64,000 bases of DNA from Actinomycetes bacterium (GTDB taxonomy: Bacteria; Actinomycetota; Acidimicrobiia; Acidimicrobiales; JAMCPL01): positions 67,039 to 131,038 of the forward strand of contig JAKAWR010000002.1 of the NCBI GenBank assembly GCA_021816935.1, in the 5' to 3' direction. Shown piece by piece: positions 9,515-17,201 of the stretch (within the stretch, counting starts at the first letter, position 1; each line of letters opens with the position of its first letter). A program made the translations under genes and the position numbers. The notes below the pieces were generated by a model. The model was not told the DNA's origin, searched no databases, and worked only from the letters and a program-made list of their open reading frames with translations.

Positions 9515-10936
9515 GTGTCAGTGCTGCTACCCTATGCTGTACCCCCGCCGAGCAGCGCCAGCTGTATTAGATTGTCCACCATGTTGCAGGCTCTGCCTCA
9601 CACACGCCAGCGGCTCCGGCTTGGCTGCTGCAATCGGAGGTGGCCGCTTTATATGACGCTGCTCATCGCGATAACCGGTACGGCCTTCTCCCTCTTCTGG
9701 ATCCCTGTAGTGCGTCATGACATGCCATTAGCCGTTCTTCAGCAAGGCGCTCATCCGGAGTTCCGGATGGCGCGTGTCTCAGGTTGGGGCTGGTTGACCC
9801 CGGTCGATATCTGGGAGTACTTCAGGGCCACCCAGACGGTTGGCTGGGGATGGCTCGGTGGCATTTACAACACGGCCCCCGTTTTCGGCCGCCTCGAACT
9901 TCCTCCGGGACTGCTCCTCGTCCTGCTGCCGGTTGCCAAGGTGGCCGGCGTCCTGCATCTCAGCGAAAGCTTCCCACTCCCGCTACAGCGGCCAACCGCC
10001 TGGCTGATCCTGGGCCCGTACGAAATGCTGCTGTCGGGAGTGGCGCTATTCGGGCTCGATGCCCTGGCCGTCCGGCTGGGCCTCAACTCGAGACGCCGGC
10101 ACCTCCTCACGCTGGCGGAAGGTGTTGCAATCTGGCAGGTGGTGGTGTTGCGGGGAGACCCAGAATACGCGATCGCCATCGGCCTAGCCTGCTACGCCAT
10201 GCGGGCCGCCCTGGACGGAAGGCGGACATCCTCGGGCTGGCTTCTCGGTGCAGCGCTTTCGATGCAGCTCTTCGTAGTCCTGCTGATCCCCGTCATCCTC
10301 GCAATAGGAATGACCACCCCATCCTCTCCACAAGCGTTCCGCCAGTTACCGGTCCTCGCCCGTGCGGCAGCCGTCCCGACCGCCCTCGTGGCGACCCCAC
10401 TCATTGTCGAGCCACGCGCTACCTGGCGGTCGCTGGCTATCCAGCCCACCTACCCTAGAGCAATGCATCCCACGCCTTGGTTGGCACTCGCTCCCAGGCT
10501 GGGCCACCAGGCGGTATCAGGAGGACCGACCAGGCTGCTCGCGATAGCTGCAGCCTGCATTATCGGTTACGCCGTCTATCGGCACCGCCGCCGGCACCGC
10601 CACGCCGGGAACGAGACGGCATGGATAATACCCTGCGCCTGTGCGCTGTCCCTTTTCTGCTGGTGCCTGTTCGAAGCGGTGATGGGCAGCTACTACGTGT
10701 GGCCGGCCACGGCTTTTGGGCTTCTTGCGGCGGCATTGCTCGGCTACCGCCGGCTTGCCGCCTGCCTTGGTGCAGGGATCTTCAGCGCGGTCTTCGCCTC
10801 TCATCGCGCTGGGCCATGGCTCTGGTGGACTCCGGTCATCGCCGGCTTGGCGCTAGCCTGCGTATGTGGCATTCCGACGACCCCAGTGCGGAATAGCGCA
10901 CTGGGGGCTCCTCCGCCGGATCAGGGTACCACATAG
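9515..10936 (+). CDS. Polytopic membrane protein, possible GT-C glycosyltransferase
   Basis: This 473-residue protein has about 9-11 predicted membrane helices, for example LYMTLLIAITGTAFSLFWI near the N-terminus. The aromatic-rich loop GWGWLTPVDIWEYFRATQT and the ELPPGLLLVLLPVAKV segment recall GT87/GT-C mannosyltransferase-like proteins. I see no diagnostic catalytic motif, so the family is not certain. The start is unclear: GTG at 9515 is the longest option, and ATG at 9581 gives a more usual basic N-terminus (MLQALPHTRQRLRLG) before the first helix. The gene is divergent from the pilins. Its product could act in cell-surface glycan synthesis, possibly with the YfhO-like protein. Confidence 0.6.
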   Translation: MSVLLPYAVPPPSSASCIRLSTMLQALPHTRQRLRLGCCNRRWPLYMTLLIAITGTAFSLFWIPVVRHDMPLAVLQQGAHPEFRMARVSGWGWLTPVDIWEYFRATQTVGWGWLGGIYNTAPVFGRLELPPGLLLVLLPVAKVAGVLHLSESFPLPLQRPTAWLILGPYEMLLSGVALFGLDALAVRLGLNSRRRHLLTLAEGVAIWQVVVLRGDPEYAIAIGLACYAMRAALDGRRTSSGWLLGAALSMQLFVVLLIPVILAIGMTTPSSPQAFRQLPVLARAAAVPTALVATPLIVEPRATWRSLAIQPTYPRAMHPTPWLALAPRLGHQAVSGGPTRLLAIAAACIIGYAVYRHRRRHRHAGNETAWIIPCACALSLFCWCLFEAVMGSYYVWPATAFGLLAAALLGYRRLAACLGAGIFSAVFASHRAGPWLWWTPVIAGLALACVCGIPTTPVRNSALGAPPPDQGTT

Positions 10937-10963
10937 GCGCCAGGTGGGTGTGCAATTACCCTT

Positions 10964-10991
10964 ACTCAGAGCCTCCGCTGAGGCTCTGAGT
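10964..10991. terminator. Hairpin after the 9515-10936 membrane-protein gene
   Basis: ACTCAGAGCCTC - CGCT - GAGGCTCTGAGT forms a 12-bp perfect stem with a 4-nt loop, 28 nt after the stop codon and without a U-tract. It lies between convergent units and could work in both directions. Its GCTGAGGCTCT core also occurs in the interspersed repeat ends at 23560, 34588 and 34726. Confidence 0.6.
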
Positions 10992-11079
10992 GCTGGGGTA
11001 TCGACTACTTGCCCGGCATCAGGGCCATTACCTGGTACAGAGCCCCGGGAAGCGTACGCTTGGTTCCAGCGCGAGCGCT
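10992..11079. other. Intergenic spacer, no gene seen
   Basis: This short stretch lies between the hairpin and the pilO 3' copy. I see no coding sequence or recognised site. It contains CCAGCGCGAGCGCTAAC beside the repeat boundary. Confidence 0.4.
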
Positions 11080-11323
11080 AACTGCACGTCGCTACGCCTT
11101 ACCCCCCACTCGTGCAGTCCTTCTTGAGCCCGCTGTCGTTCGTCGGCGTCTTCTCGGTAGGGTCCCAGTAGAGATTCCCTCCAAGGTCCACCTCGAAAGA
11201 ACTTCCGGCGGGCGGCACCGTCAGCGAGCCCGCAGACGATCCGTAGAAACCGGAAGATCCGGAAGATCCCGCCTGCGTCGATGTCTTCAGCGTGTACGAG
11301 GTTACCACCATTAGCCGAGGGAG
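11080..11323 (-). pseudogene. Partial copy of the pilO 3' end (cassette 3)
   Basis: This segment is almost identical to 13075-13318, the last 75 or so codons of pilO and the bases just after its stop; the offset is exactly 1995 bp. It encodes RLMVVTSYTLKTSTQAG through DSGLKKDCTSGG and the same stop. It has no upstream half of pilO, no start codon of its own beyond the artificial ATG in the track, and no ribosome-binding site. Homology ends on one side after GCAGTT and on the other where the repeat end at 11324 begins. It is either a remnant of a duplication or a silent donor cassette. Confidence 0.8.
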
Positions 11324-11357
11324 CGTCTCATCCAACCTCCCTATCCGCTGAGCCTCT
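11324..11357 (+). repeat. Solo end of the interspersed inverted-repeat element
   Basis: CGTCTCATCCAACCTCCC and the following TATCCGCTGAGCCTCT match the complement of 34588-34621 at 31 of 34 positions with no gap. It sits exactly between the pilO copy and the stop codon of the DUF4143 ATPase. The other end of the element is not seen here. Confidence 0.7.
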
Positions 11358-12646
11358 TAGGGTCCAAGCAGACCGAGAGGAACCACCGTCACCCCGTCAT
11401 CACGCCGGTACGCGTATTCAGTTCCGGTCAGGATCACGAGCGCCGCGGCAGGGCGAACGGCACGGGTGGACGCCAAACGAAGCAGAGCCCTGGCAGCGGC
11501 ATCTATCATGTTGGAACCAATCTTTACTTCGATACCAACCCAAGCTCCGTCACGACGTTCAACGATGAGGTCGACTTCGAGCTCGCCCGCTCTTTCTCGG
11601 TAATGATACACGGACGCATTTGCTGCGGTGGCATAGACACGGACATCGCGGGCCACAAGCGACTCGAACAGGTAGCCCAGCATGTTGAGATCGCCGAGCA
11701 ATCTCGAGGGGTCGCACTCCATGAGCCCTGCGGCCAGGGAAGGATCAACGAGGTACCGCTTGGGAGTAGTCATCAGGCGGGTCCGTGATCGAAGCTCGGG
11801 GTTCCATGCTTCTATATCGTCAACCACCATAAGGCGACCGAGAGCATCAAGATACGGTTCGGCTGTCCAGCGGGATGGCGCCTCGCCATTGGCAATGCCC
11901 CGAGCCCTTTCCACTATGGTGCTCAGCTTCGCCGGATGCGCGATCAACTGAGCGTAAGCCTGCAGGAACCTTCTGACAAGGCGCGGGTTGCGCCGGGCAC
12001 CCGAGATTATGTCAATATCGTGCTCGACTATCGTGTCGATGTAGCCGCTCACAAAAGCAATGGCATCGTGAACCGGCCGCCCGATCAACCCCGGCCAACC
12101 CCCTATCACTATCCGCTCGGCATACGTGGGCAAGTCCAATGTGGATGTGCCCGTGGGAGGGTCACAACCATCGAGAAGCTCTGCAAGCGAGACCGTGCCA
12201 GGAGAAAACCCCTGTTCGAATAGGGTCATGGGCCGTAGGCGCACGACCGTCATGCGCCCGGCACCGGAGTGCCGGATGGCATTGTCCTGAGGTGTGGCGG
12301 ATCCGGTCAGGATGAACTGGCCAGGAGATCGACGTACATCTACCTCTCTCCGGACAGCATCCCAGATAAGTGGCTCTCGTTGCCATTCATCAATGAGTCG
12401 CGGAACTGCTCCAGGAAGGATGAGCCGAGCGTCGAGGGCTGCTGCCCGCTGGGCTTCCGGGTCGATGTCGAGGAGGATCTCGCTTCGGGCATATTGCCTG
12501 GCCGTCTCGGTCTTGCCGCACGCCTTGGGCCCCTCGATCACAACCGCTCCGAGCGCATTCAGAGCGGAGGCCACCGATGCATCGGCAACGCGTCTCAAAT
12601 ACTGACGGTTCCGGCCAGGAAGGATTGGCATGGTTGGTTCGGCCAT
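11357..12646 (-). CDS. DUF4143-type AAA ATPase
   Basis: This 429-residue protein has a Walker A motif GPKACGKT (residues 39-46) near the N-terminus and a Walker B-like LIDEWQ. The sensor strand ILTGSA and the DUF4143 C-terminal half follow, with FIETLVA-like LFESLVARDVRVYA. A PD-(D/E)xK-like strand pair, ELEVDLIV...VGIEVK (about residues 360-382), follows. This is the common bacterial/archaeal family of AAA proteins joined to a degenerate nuclease-like domain; its function is poorly known and it often behaves as an accessory gene. It is flanked by pilO 3' copies and has a dense operator array at its promoter. The transcript appears leaderless: TAGAAT ends 8 nt before the ATG and there is no ribosome-binding site. 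The stop codon lies at the boundary of the repeat end at 11324-11357, so the C-terminus may have been set by that junction. Confidence 0.85.
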   Translation of the reverse strand: MAEPTMPILPGRNRQYLRRVADASVASALNALGAVVIEGPKACGKTETARQYARSEILLDIDPEAQRAAALDARLILPGAVPRLIDEWQREPLIWDAVRREVDVRRSPGQFILTGSATPQDNAIRHSGAGRMTVVRLRPMTLFEQGFSPGTVSLAELLDGCDPPTGTSTLDLPTYAERIVIGGWPGLIGRPVHDAIAFVSGYIDTIVEHDIDIISGARRNPRLVRRFLQAYAQLIAHPAKLSTIVERARGIANGEAPSRWTAEPYLDALGRLMVVDDIEAWNPELRSRTRLMTTPKRYLVDPSLAAGLMECDPSRLLGDLNMLGYLFESLVARDVRVYATAANASVYHYRERAGELEVDLIVERRDGAWVGIEVKIGSNMIDAAARALLRLASTRAVRPAAALVILTGTEYAYRRDDGVTVVPLGLLGP

Positions 12647-12654
12647 CGAGAGTT

Positions 12655-12683
12655 ATTCTACAAGTCGCAACCGTTTCAATCAA
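12655..12683 (-). promoter_or_regulatory. Leaderless promoter of the DUF4143 ATPase gene
   Basis: TTGATT - 17 nt - TAGAAT - 8 nt - ATG on the minus strand. The -35 hexamer (12678-12683) falls between the first and second iterons, so a protein bound to the array would block RNA polymerase. Confidence 0.6.
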
Positions 12684-12741
12684 CAACTCGCAACCTTCTT
12701 GATCCCCAAGTCGCAACCGTTCCAATCAACAACTCGCAACC
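12665..12741 (-). repeat. Four 23-bp iterons (GGTTGCGA) at the ATPase promoter
   Basis: TCGCAACC on the plus strand (GGTTGCGA in gene sense) starts at 12665, 12688, 12711 and 12734, so the period is exactly 23 bp. Units 1 and 3 also share the filler CGCAACCGTTTCAATCAAC (one T/C change in unit 3). The regular same-face spacing and overlap with the -35 region suggest a cooperative binding array, probably autoregulatory. It is not a CRISPR array. Confidence 0.75.
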
Positions 12742-12818
12742 TCGCAGCACCGCACTTTACTGGGCAGCAAAGGTGCCTCGATACCTGCCACTCGTACGCC
12801 ACTAGCTGGGACTCGACT

Positions 12819-13079
12819 TTACGAGCTGGCCGCCGCCTTGGAACAGGCTGTTGCCAGCTCGTCGCTGTTTTTCGGAACAGTCTCGTTGAGATCGTAGTAG
12901 ATGAACCCAGCCAGGTCCACCTCGAAGTTGGTGGCCGAACTCGGCAGGGTCGTCGAACTCCCCGACCCCCCGTAGTAACCGGAAGACGAGGACTGCGCCA
13001 CCGCCTGTTCCAACGTGTACGAAGTCACCACCATGAGCCGCGAGAACGTCCCAGCCAATTTGATGAAGGACAGCAACTG
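12819..13079 (-). pseudogene. Diverged pilO 3' end (cassette 2), no upstream half
   Basis: The frame QLLSFIKLAGTFSRLMVV lines up with QLLKFIRLVGTFPRLMVV in pilO. It continues through a Ser/Gly-rich loop (SSSSGYYGGSGSS), FEVDLAGFIYYDLNETVPKNS and a new C-terminus ending ACSKAAASS. The conserved alternation, intact frame and own stop codon suggest selection until recently. It lies directly after the pilO stop and lacks the membrane helix and the coiled part of PilO. It could be the tail of a decayed second pilO gene or an alternative C-terminal cassette that can be exchanged with pilO. Confidence 0.7.
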
Positions 13080-13318
13080 CGCGTCGCTACGCCTTACCCC
13101 CCACTCGTGCAGTCCTTCTTGAGCCCGCTGTCGTTCGTCGGCGTCTTCTCGGTAGGGTCCCAGTAGAGATTCCCTCCAAGGTCCACCTCGAAAGAACTTC
13201 CGGCGGGCGGCACCGTCAGCGAGCCCGCAGACGATCCGTAGAAACCGGAAGATCCGGAAGATCCCGCCTGCGTCGATGTCTTCAGCGTGTACGAGGTTAC
13301 CACCATTAGCCGAGGGAA
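13075..13318 (-). repeat. Direct repeat partner of 11080-11323 (pilO 3' end)
   Basis: About 244 bp of near identity to 11080-11323. The two copies are in the same orientation and bracket cassette 2 and the DUF4143 gene, so recombination between them would delete 1995 bp and leave one intact pilO. Confidence 0.8.
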
Positions 13319-13765
13319 CGTCCCGACCAACCTGATAAATTTGAGGAGCTGGTCATAGGTGCCGGTTACCGTGACGGTAAAGGCAATGGGCACCAGTGGA
13401 CTGGTAGTCCCCTTCGCCGCAGGCAGCGCTGTCTGAGCTGGGAAGCTGAACTGTACCTGCCCGGTAGGAATGCCCGAAGTATTTGCGAACGTCTGCAGGT
13501 CCGTAATGAAGACATTCTGGTCCGGACTTGACGGGATCTGCAGCGACTGAGTCGTCAGCCTCGTGCAGTTCGTACGAGTGTGTGGGAGGTGCTCGAGCTG
13601 GATTACGGTCGCCCTTAGGGTCTGCTCTCTCGTCGTCAGGTTGGCCACGGTAGAATTGGTGGAAGCCAGCTTGGACGACTCGGGGCTGATCCAGGCAAGA
13701 TACACGGCAATGAGCACGACCACGACTGCGGCTAGAGCAATGCCCGGATACCTCAACCGCTGCAT
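13094..13765 (-). CDS. pilO: Type IV pilus alignment protein PilO
   Basis: This 223-residue inner-membrane protein has a short cytoplasmic N-terminus (MQRLRYPG), one membrane helix (IALAAVVVVLIAVYLAWI) and a coiled segment (SSKLASTNSTVANLTTREQTL). An extracytoplasmic ferredoxin-like fold typical of PilO follows (FTVTVTGTYDQLLKFIRLV...LMVVTSYTL). PilO pairs with PilN and with PilM-bound partners to form the alignment complex of the pilus machine. The ORF-track start at 13825 is too early; the ATG at 13765 has GGAGAGG 5-6 nt upstream. The gene is last in the operon after pilM-pilN, and it is followed at once by diverged and near-identical copies of its own 3' end. The C-terminal Ser/Gly loop (STQAGSSGSSGFYGSSAG) is the most variable part between copies. 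Confidence 0.85.
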   Translation of the reverse strand: MQRLRYPGIALAAVVVVLIAVYLAWISPESSKLASTNSTVANLTTREQTLRATVIQLEHLPHTRTNCTRLTTQSLQIPSSPDQNVFITDLQTFANTSGIPTGQVQFSFPAQTALPAAKGTTSPLVPIAFTVTVTGTYDQLLKFIRLVGTFPRLMVVTSYTLKTSTQAGSSGSSGFYGSSAGSLTVPPAGSSFEVDLGGNLYWDPTEKTPTNDSGLKKDCTSGG

Positions 13766-13877
13766 CGAAACCTCTCCACTCCTCCCGCGGTATATGGACG
13801 CCGTTCCACCCCGCCGGTCCTGCACGAGCCGGGGTTAGGAAGGCCGATCACGCGTCCGTATCGGCATCCGCGCAATC

Positions 13878-15707
13878 TCACTTTGGACACCCCGGCCATG
13901 CACCAGGACTACCCTTGGCGGGCGGTGGATTGTAATATGCATCACACGCCATGCTCGCGGGTCCATTGATAACCACTGTCGACTCGAACGTGGTCAATCC
14001 CGCCTGAGTCGTGAACTTGGTCGAGAGTATCTGCCCGAAAATGGTGTCCGCCGGGACGTTCTTGCGATGCTTCCGCTGGACCTGCGTGATCCATGACGCT
14101 GCCGGGTTCAGGCCGGTGGGCCCGCTCGTCATGGTAACGTCTATCTGGCCTATGCCTCCAGGTGCCGCAGTCACAGCGCCGGCGGCGGTACCAGGCGGGC
14201 ATGACACGCTCGTACTACTCGACGGCGATAACCCTCCACCGGACACCGCCGCAGACCCGGCACAGAGGGCGGTCCCTGACACCTCCGTTATCTGAAATCC
14301 GCCCGCGGCAACTCCGGACTGCCCGTTGACAGACTGGACGATTCCCGTAAGCAGGTTGATCACCTGGCCCCAGTTGACGGCGCCGGTAGCAGCGGACAGT
14401 TCGGCCGTAGCCATCACCTGTTCCGCATTGTAAACCGCACGCTTGGAAGAAAGCCTACCTTCCTGCGCTACGAGAGCGGCGATACGAGCATTGAGCGTGG
14501 TGATCGACCCGCCGGCATGGTGGACCTGCCACCACTTCCAGACGCCCCAACCGGCTATGGCCACCACCAGCACGATCGCCGCCGCAATGGACGCAACCTT
14601 GATCCTCCGCTGGAGTGCCCGTTCTGCCACCTCCGGGGGAAGCAGATTGACCCGCTGGGCATCCGGGAAAACGTCAGGTTCGACGAGCCCGACCGCCGTC
14701 CCGATCACGGCGTCCATCTCGGCCATCTGCTCCGCCGTCGGCTCGACCTGGCTCATGTCCAGCTTCGCAAGAGGCGACACCGGGAAGACAGGCACGCCCA
14801 ACGACTCCTGGAGCCGCGGCAGGAGGCCCTTCAGACGGCTGCCCCCTCCCGTCACGAGAACCCTCGCCACGGGCCGACGATCCGGCAACGAAGCGAAGAA
14901 GCGAAGGGAGTTGCGTACCTCCTCGACAAGCTCCCTGGTCGGGGCTTCGACCGACTTCTCCGCCGCCTGGATCTGAGTCGAGTTCTCGAAACCGATGCGG
15001 CGCTTCAGGGACTCACCGTCACCGAAGGGGATGTCGAGGGCACCCGATATGGCAAGTGAGAGCGTGTTGCCGCCGACCGCGATAGTCCTTACGAACTCGG
15101 GACGCCCCAACTGGTGGACCACCACCACGGTAAGGCCGGCACCGACGCTGACGATCGCCTCGGGCTGGTCGATCGCGTACGATGGATCGCTCAACGCCCT
15201 GATGAGGGCGAGGGGAATGAGATCCAGGGCGACCGGGGTGAGCCCTGCGCCCTCGACAGCTGCCACAACAGCGCTGACATAGTCATGGTGCGCCGCCGCC
15301 ACCATCACCCGGCGCATCATGCCGCCGTCCGCACCGGTGAAATCGCCCATCGACCGGGAGGAGAGAACCATCTCCTCAGGCGAGAACGGCAGCACGTCTT
15401 CGGACGCGTACCGCACTACCGAGTCCACCTCGTCGTCGGGCACCCAGGGGATCTCCACCTCACGGCTGATTGCACGCACCCCTCCCAGGCCCACGTAGAC
15501 TTGCTTCGAATGGAAATCACCATCCCGCCACAACTGCCGAAGCGCCGTCGTAACCGAGGCCACGTCGTGAACCTCGCCGTCAACAACGGCCCCCGGGGTC
15601 AGCGCCACCTGCATGAACGCCTCGAGCCGCGACTGCGATTCGCCTACTTCCATCTCGACCGCGCGCACCGCGCTGGTACCGATATCGAGACCTACCAGGC
15701 GGGCCAT
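13878..15707 (-). CDS. pilM: PilM-PilN fusion protein
   Basis: Residues 1-350 are PilM: an actin-like ATPase fold starting MARLVGLDIGTSAVRAVE, with VIVSVGAGLTVVVV and VLVTGGGSRLKGL for the nucleotide-binding core. Residues from about 355 onward are PilN: the NLLPPEVAER peptide that binds PilM, a membrane helix (about 365-390, VASIAAAIVLVVAIAGWGVW) and a periplasm-like domain with GVNWGQVINLLTG and FQITEVSG. In most bacteria these are two genes and the PilN N-terminal peptide inserts into PilM; here the link is covalent. No stop or start signal separates the parts. The track start (GTG 15734) adds nine residues. ATG 15707 fits the family N-terminus better, though neither has a clear ribosome-binding site. 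Function: cytoplasm-to-envelope coupling in the pilus alignment complex. Confidence 0.85.
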   Translation of the reverse strand: MARLVGLDIGTSAVRAVEMEVGESQSRLEAFMQVALTPGAVVDGEVHDVASVTTALRQLWRDGDFHSKQVYVGLGGVRAISREVEIPWVPDDEVDSVVRYASEDVLPFSPEEMVLSSRSMGDFTGADGGMMRRVMVAAAHHDYVSAVVAAVEGAGLTPVALDLIPLALIRALSDPSYAIDQPEAIVSVGAGLTVVVVHQLGRPEFVRTIAVGGNTLSLAISGALDIPFGDGESLKRRIGFENSTQIQAAEKSVEAPTRELVEEVRNSLRFFASLPDRRPVARVLVTGGGSRLKGLLPRLQESLGVPVFPVSPLAKLDMSQVEPTAEQMAEMDAVIGTAVGLVEPDVFPDAQRVNLLPPEVAERALQRRIKVASIAAAIVLVVAIAGWGVWKWWQVHHAGGSITTLNARIAALVAQEGRLSSKRAVYNAEQVMATAELSAATGAVNWGQVINLLTGIVQSVNGQSGVAAGGFQITEVSGTALCAGSAAVSGGGLSPSSSTSVSCPPGTAAGAVTAAPGGIGQIDVTMTSGPTGLNPAASWITQVQRKHRKNVPADTIFGQILSTKFTTQAGLTTFESTVVINGPASMACDAYYNPPPAKGSPGAWPGCPK

Positions 15708-15926
15708 CAGCCGGCGCCCAGCCGTATCGCACACACGGGCACCACGCCATCCGCCGTCGGTGCCACCTCAGCGCCCATGTCCCCCGCGTAATAGCTCATC
15801 GTTGCCATCGGGACAACCTTACTCGGCTCGCCCATGCGATGCACGGATACGCGACTGCAACCGCAACGGCGCTCGCCTCTGTGCGTGAACCAACATACGA
15901 TAATCCACCGGATCCTGTACCTGCGA

Positions 15927-17165
15927 CTATTGCGTCGGAACGTGCTGGACGTACTTGAACATGGGCAGGTAGAGTGACACCACCATGAGCCCCACCATGA
16001 TCCCCATGACCACGGTCAGGAGCGGCTCGAGGAGTGACGACAGGCTGTTGACGGTGGCCTCAACCTCCTCGTCGTAGAACTGCGCCACTTTGAGAAGCAT
16101 GGCGTCGAGGGCGCCGGTCTGCTCGCCCACATCCACCATCTGGGTGACCAGAAACGGGATCACCTCGGGGTGCCTACCAAGAGGCTCCGCTAACGCTCGC
16201 CCCTGCCTGACCGCCTCCTTCGCCTCCTGGAGCACGTCCGCAACGATCTGGTTACCGGACGTATCAGACACGATGTCGAGCGACTGGAGCATCGGGACCC
16301 CCGAAGCGACCAGCGCCGCCAGGCTGGAGGTGAAACGGGTCATGGACACCTTGTGCATGAGCGGGCCGAATACCGGGAAGTGGAGCTTGAGCCGGTCCCA
16401 GACACGCCTGCCAGAATCCGAGGCCTTCCACTTCACGAACCCGATTATCAAACCAATGATCACTGCGATGATGACAAGTGACCACAGCGAGGCGATGATC
16501 GACGAGATCTTCAGCACGGCGAGCGTCGGCGCCGGCAGCTTGGCGCCGCCCAGCGAAGCGAAAATCTTCTTGAAGACGGGCACGATGAAGACCAGCATCG
16601 CAAGGAAGATGATGATCATAACGCACAGGACCACCGCCGGATAGGTCATCGCCGACTTGATCTTGCGGTTGATCGCCACCTTCTTCTCTATCGTCGAGGC
16701 AAGCGACGGTAGGACGACATCGAGGGTACCTGCGGCTTCCGCCGCCTGGATCATGGAGGTGAAGAGGTGGTCGAAGACCTTGGGGTGCTTGGCCAGCGCC
16801 CTGGAGAAGGGCGTGCCGGATTCGGCGTCCAGGCGAACCTCTTCGAAGACCTTCGCCAGCTTCTTGTTCTCGATCTGGGAGGTCATCACCGTGAGCGCCC
16901 GCACGAGCGGAAGGCCCGATTGCACCATCGAGGCGAGCTGGCGGGTCGCCATCGCTATCTCGGCACCCTTTATCCGGTCCAGGCCGGGTATAGCGATGTC
17001 GGCTTTCAGGGCCAGCTCCCGCTTGGTACGCGGCTTGACCGAGATCGGCAGGTATCCCTGCTCCCTGAGCCTTCTTACGACGAGGCCGACACTGTCTCCA
17101 TCGAGCGACCCCTCGATCACCTTTCCCGCTTGGTCCCGGACCTTGTACTCGAAGGTCAGCGCCAT
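15927..17165 (-). CDS. pilC: Type IV pilus platform protein PilC
   Basis: This 412-residue membrane protein has an N-terminal PilC signature (FEYKVRDQAGKVIEGSLD) and two T2SSF repeats. Each repeat has a cytoplasmic helical bundle (MVQSGLPLVRALTVM; LVASGVPMLQSLDIV) and membrane helices (TYPAVVLCVMIIIFLAMLVFIVPVF; LLEPLLTVVMGIMVGLMVVSLYLPMF). It anchors the motor ATPases and turns the pilus base. The length is usual for the family. AAAGGGGGGTGGCAC precedes the ATG and gives a strong ribosome-binding site. It follows pilT by 36 bp in the pil operon. Confidence 0.93.
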   Translation of the reverse strand: MALTFEYKVRDQAGKVIEGSLDGDSVGLVVRRLREQGYLPISVKPRTKRELALKADIAIPGLDRIKGAEIAMATRQLASMVQSGLPLVRALTVMTSQIENKKLAKVFEEVRLDAESGTPFSRALAKHPKVFDHLFTSMIQAAEAAGTLDVVLPSLASTIEKKVAINRKIKSAMTYPAVVLCVMIIIFLAMLVFIVPVFKKIFASLGGAKLPAPTLAVLKISSIIASLWSLVIIAVIIGLIIGFVKWKASDSGRRVWDRLKLHFPVFGPLMHKVSMTRFTSSLAALVASGVPMLQSLDIVSDTSGNQIVADVLQEAKEAVRQGRALAEPLGRHPEVIPFLVTQMVDVGEQTGALDAMLLKVAQFYDEEVEATVNSLSSLLEPLLTVVMGIMVGLMVVSLYLPMFKYVQHVPTQ

Positions 17166-17201
17166 GTGCCACCCCCCTTTGCCGAAGCCGGGTCGGAATG
17201 C

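Noticed and set aside
12662-12742. Possible mini-CRISPR (35-bp repeat twice)
   Set aside because: The repeat resolves into four 8-bp motifs with 23-bp period over a promoter; there are no spacers of proper length and no cas genes.
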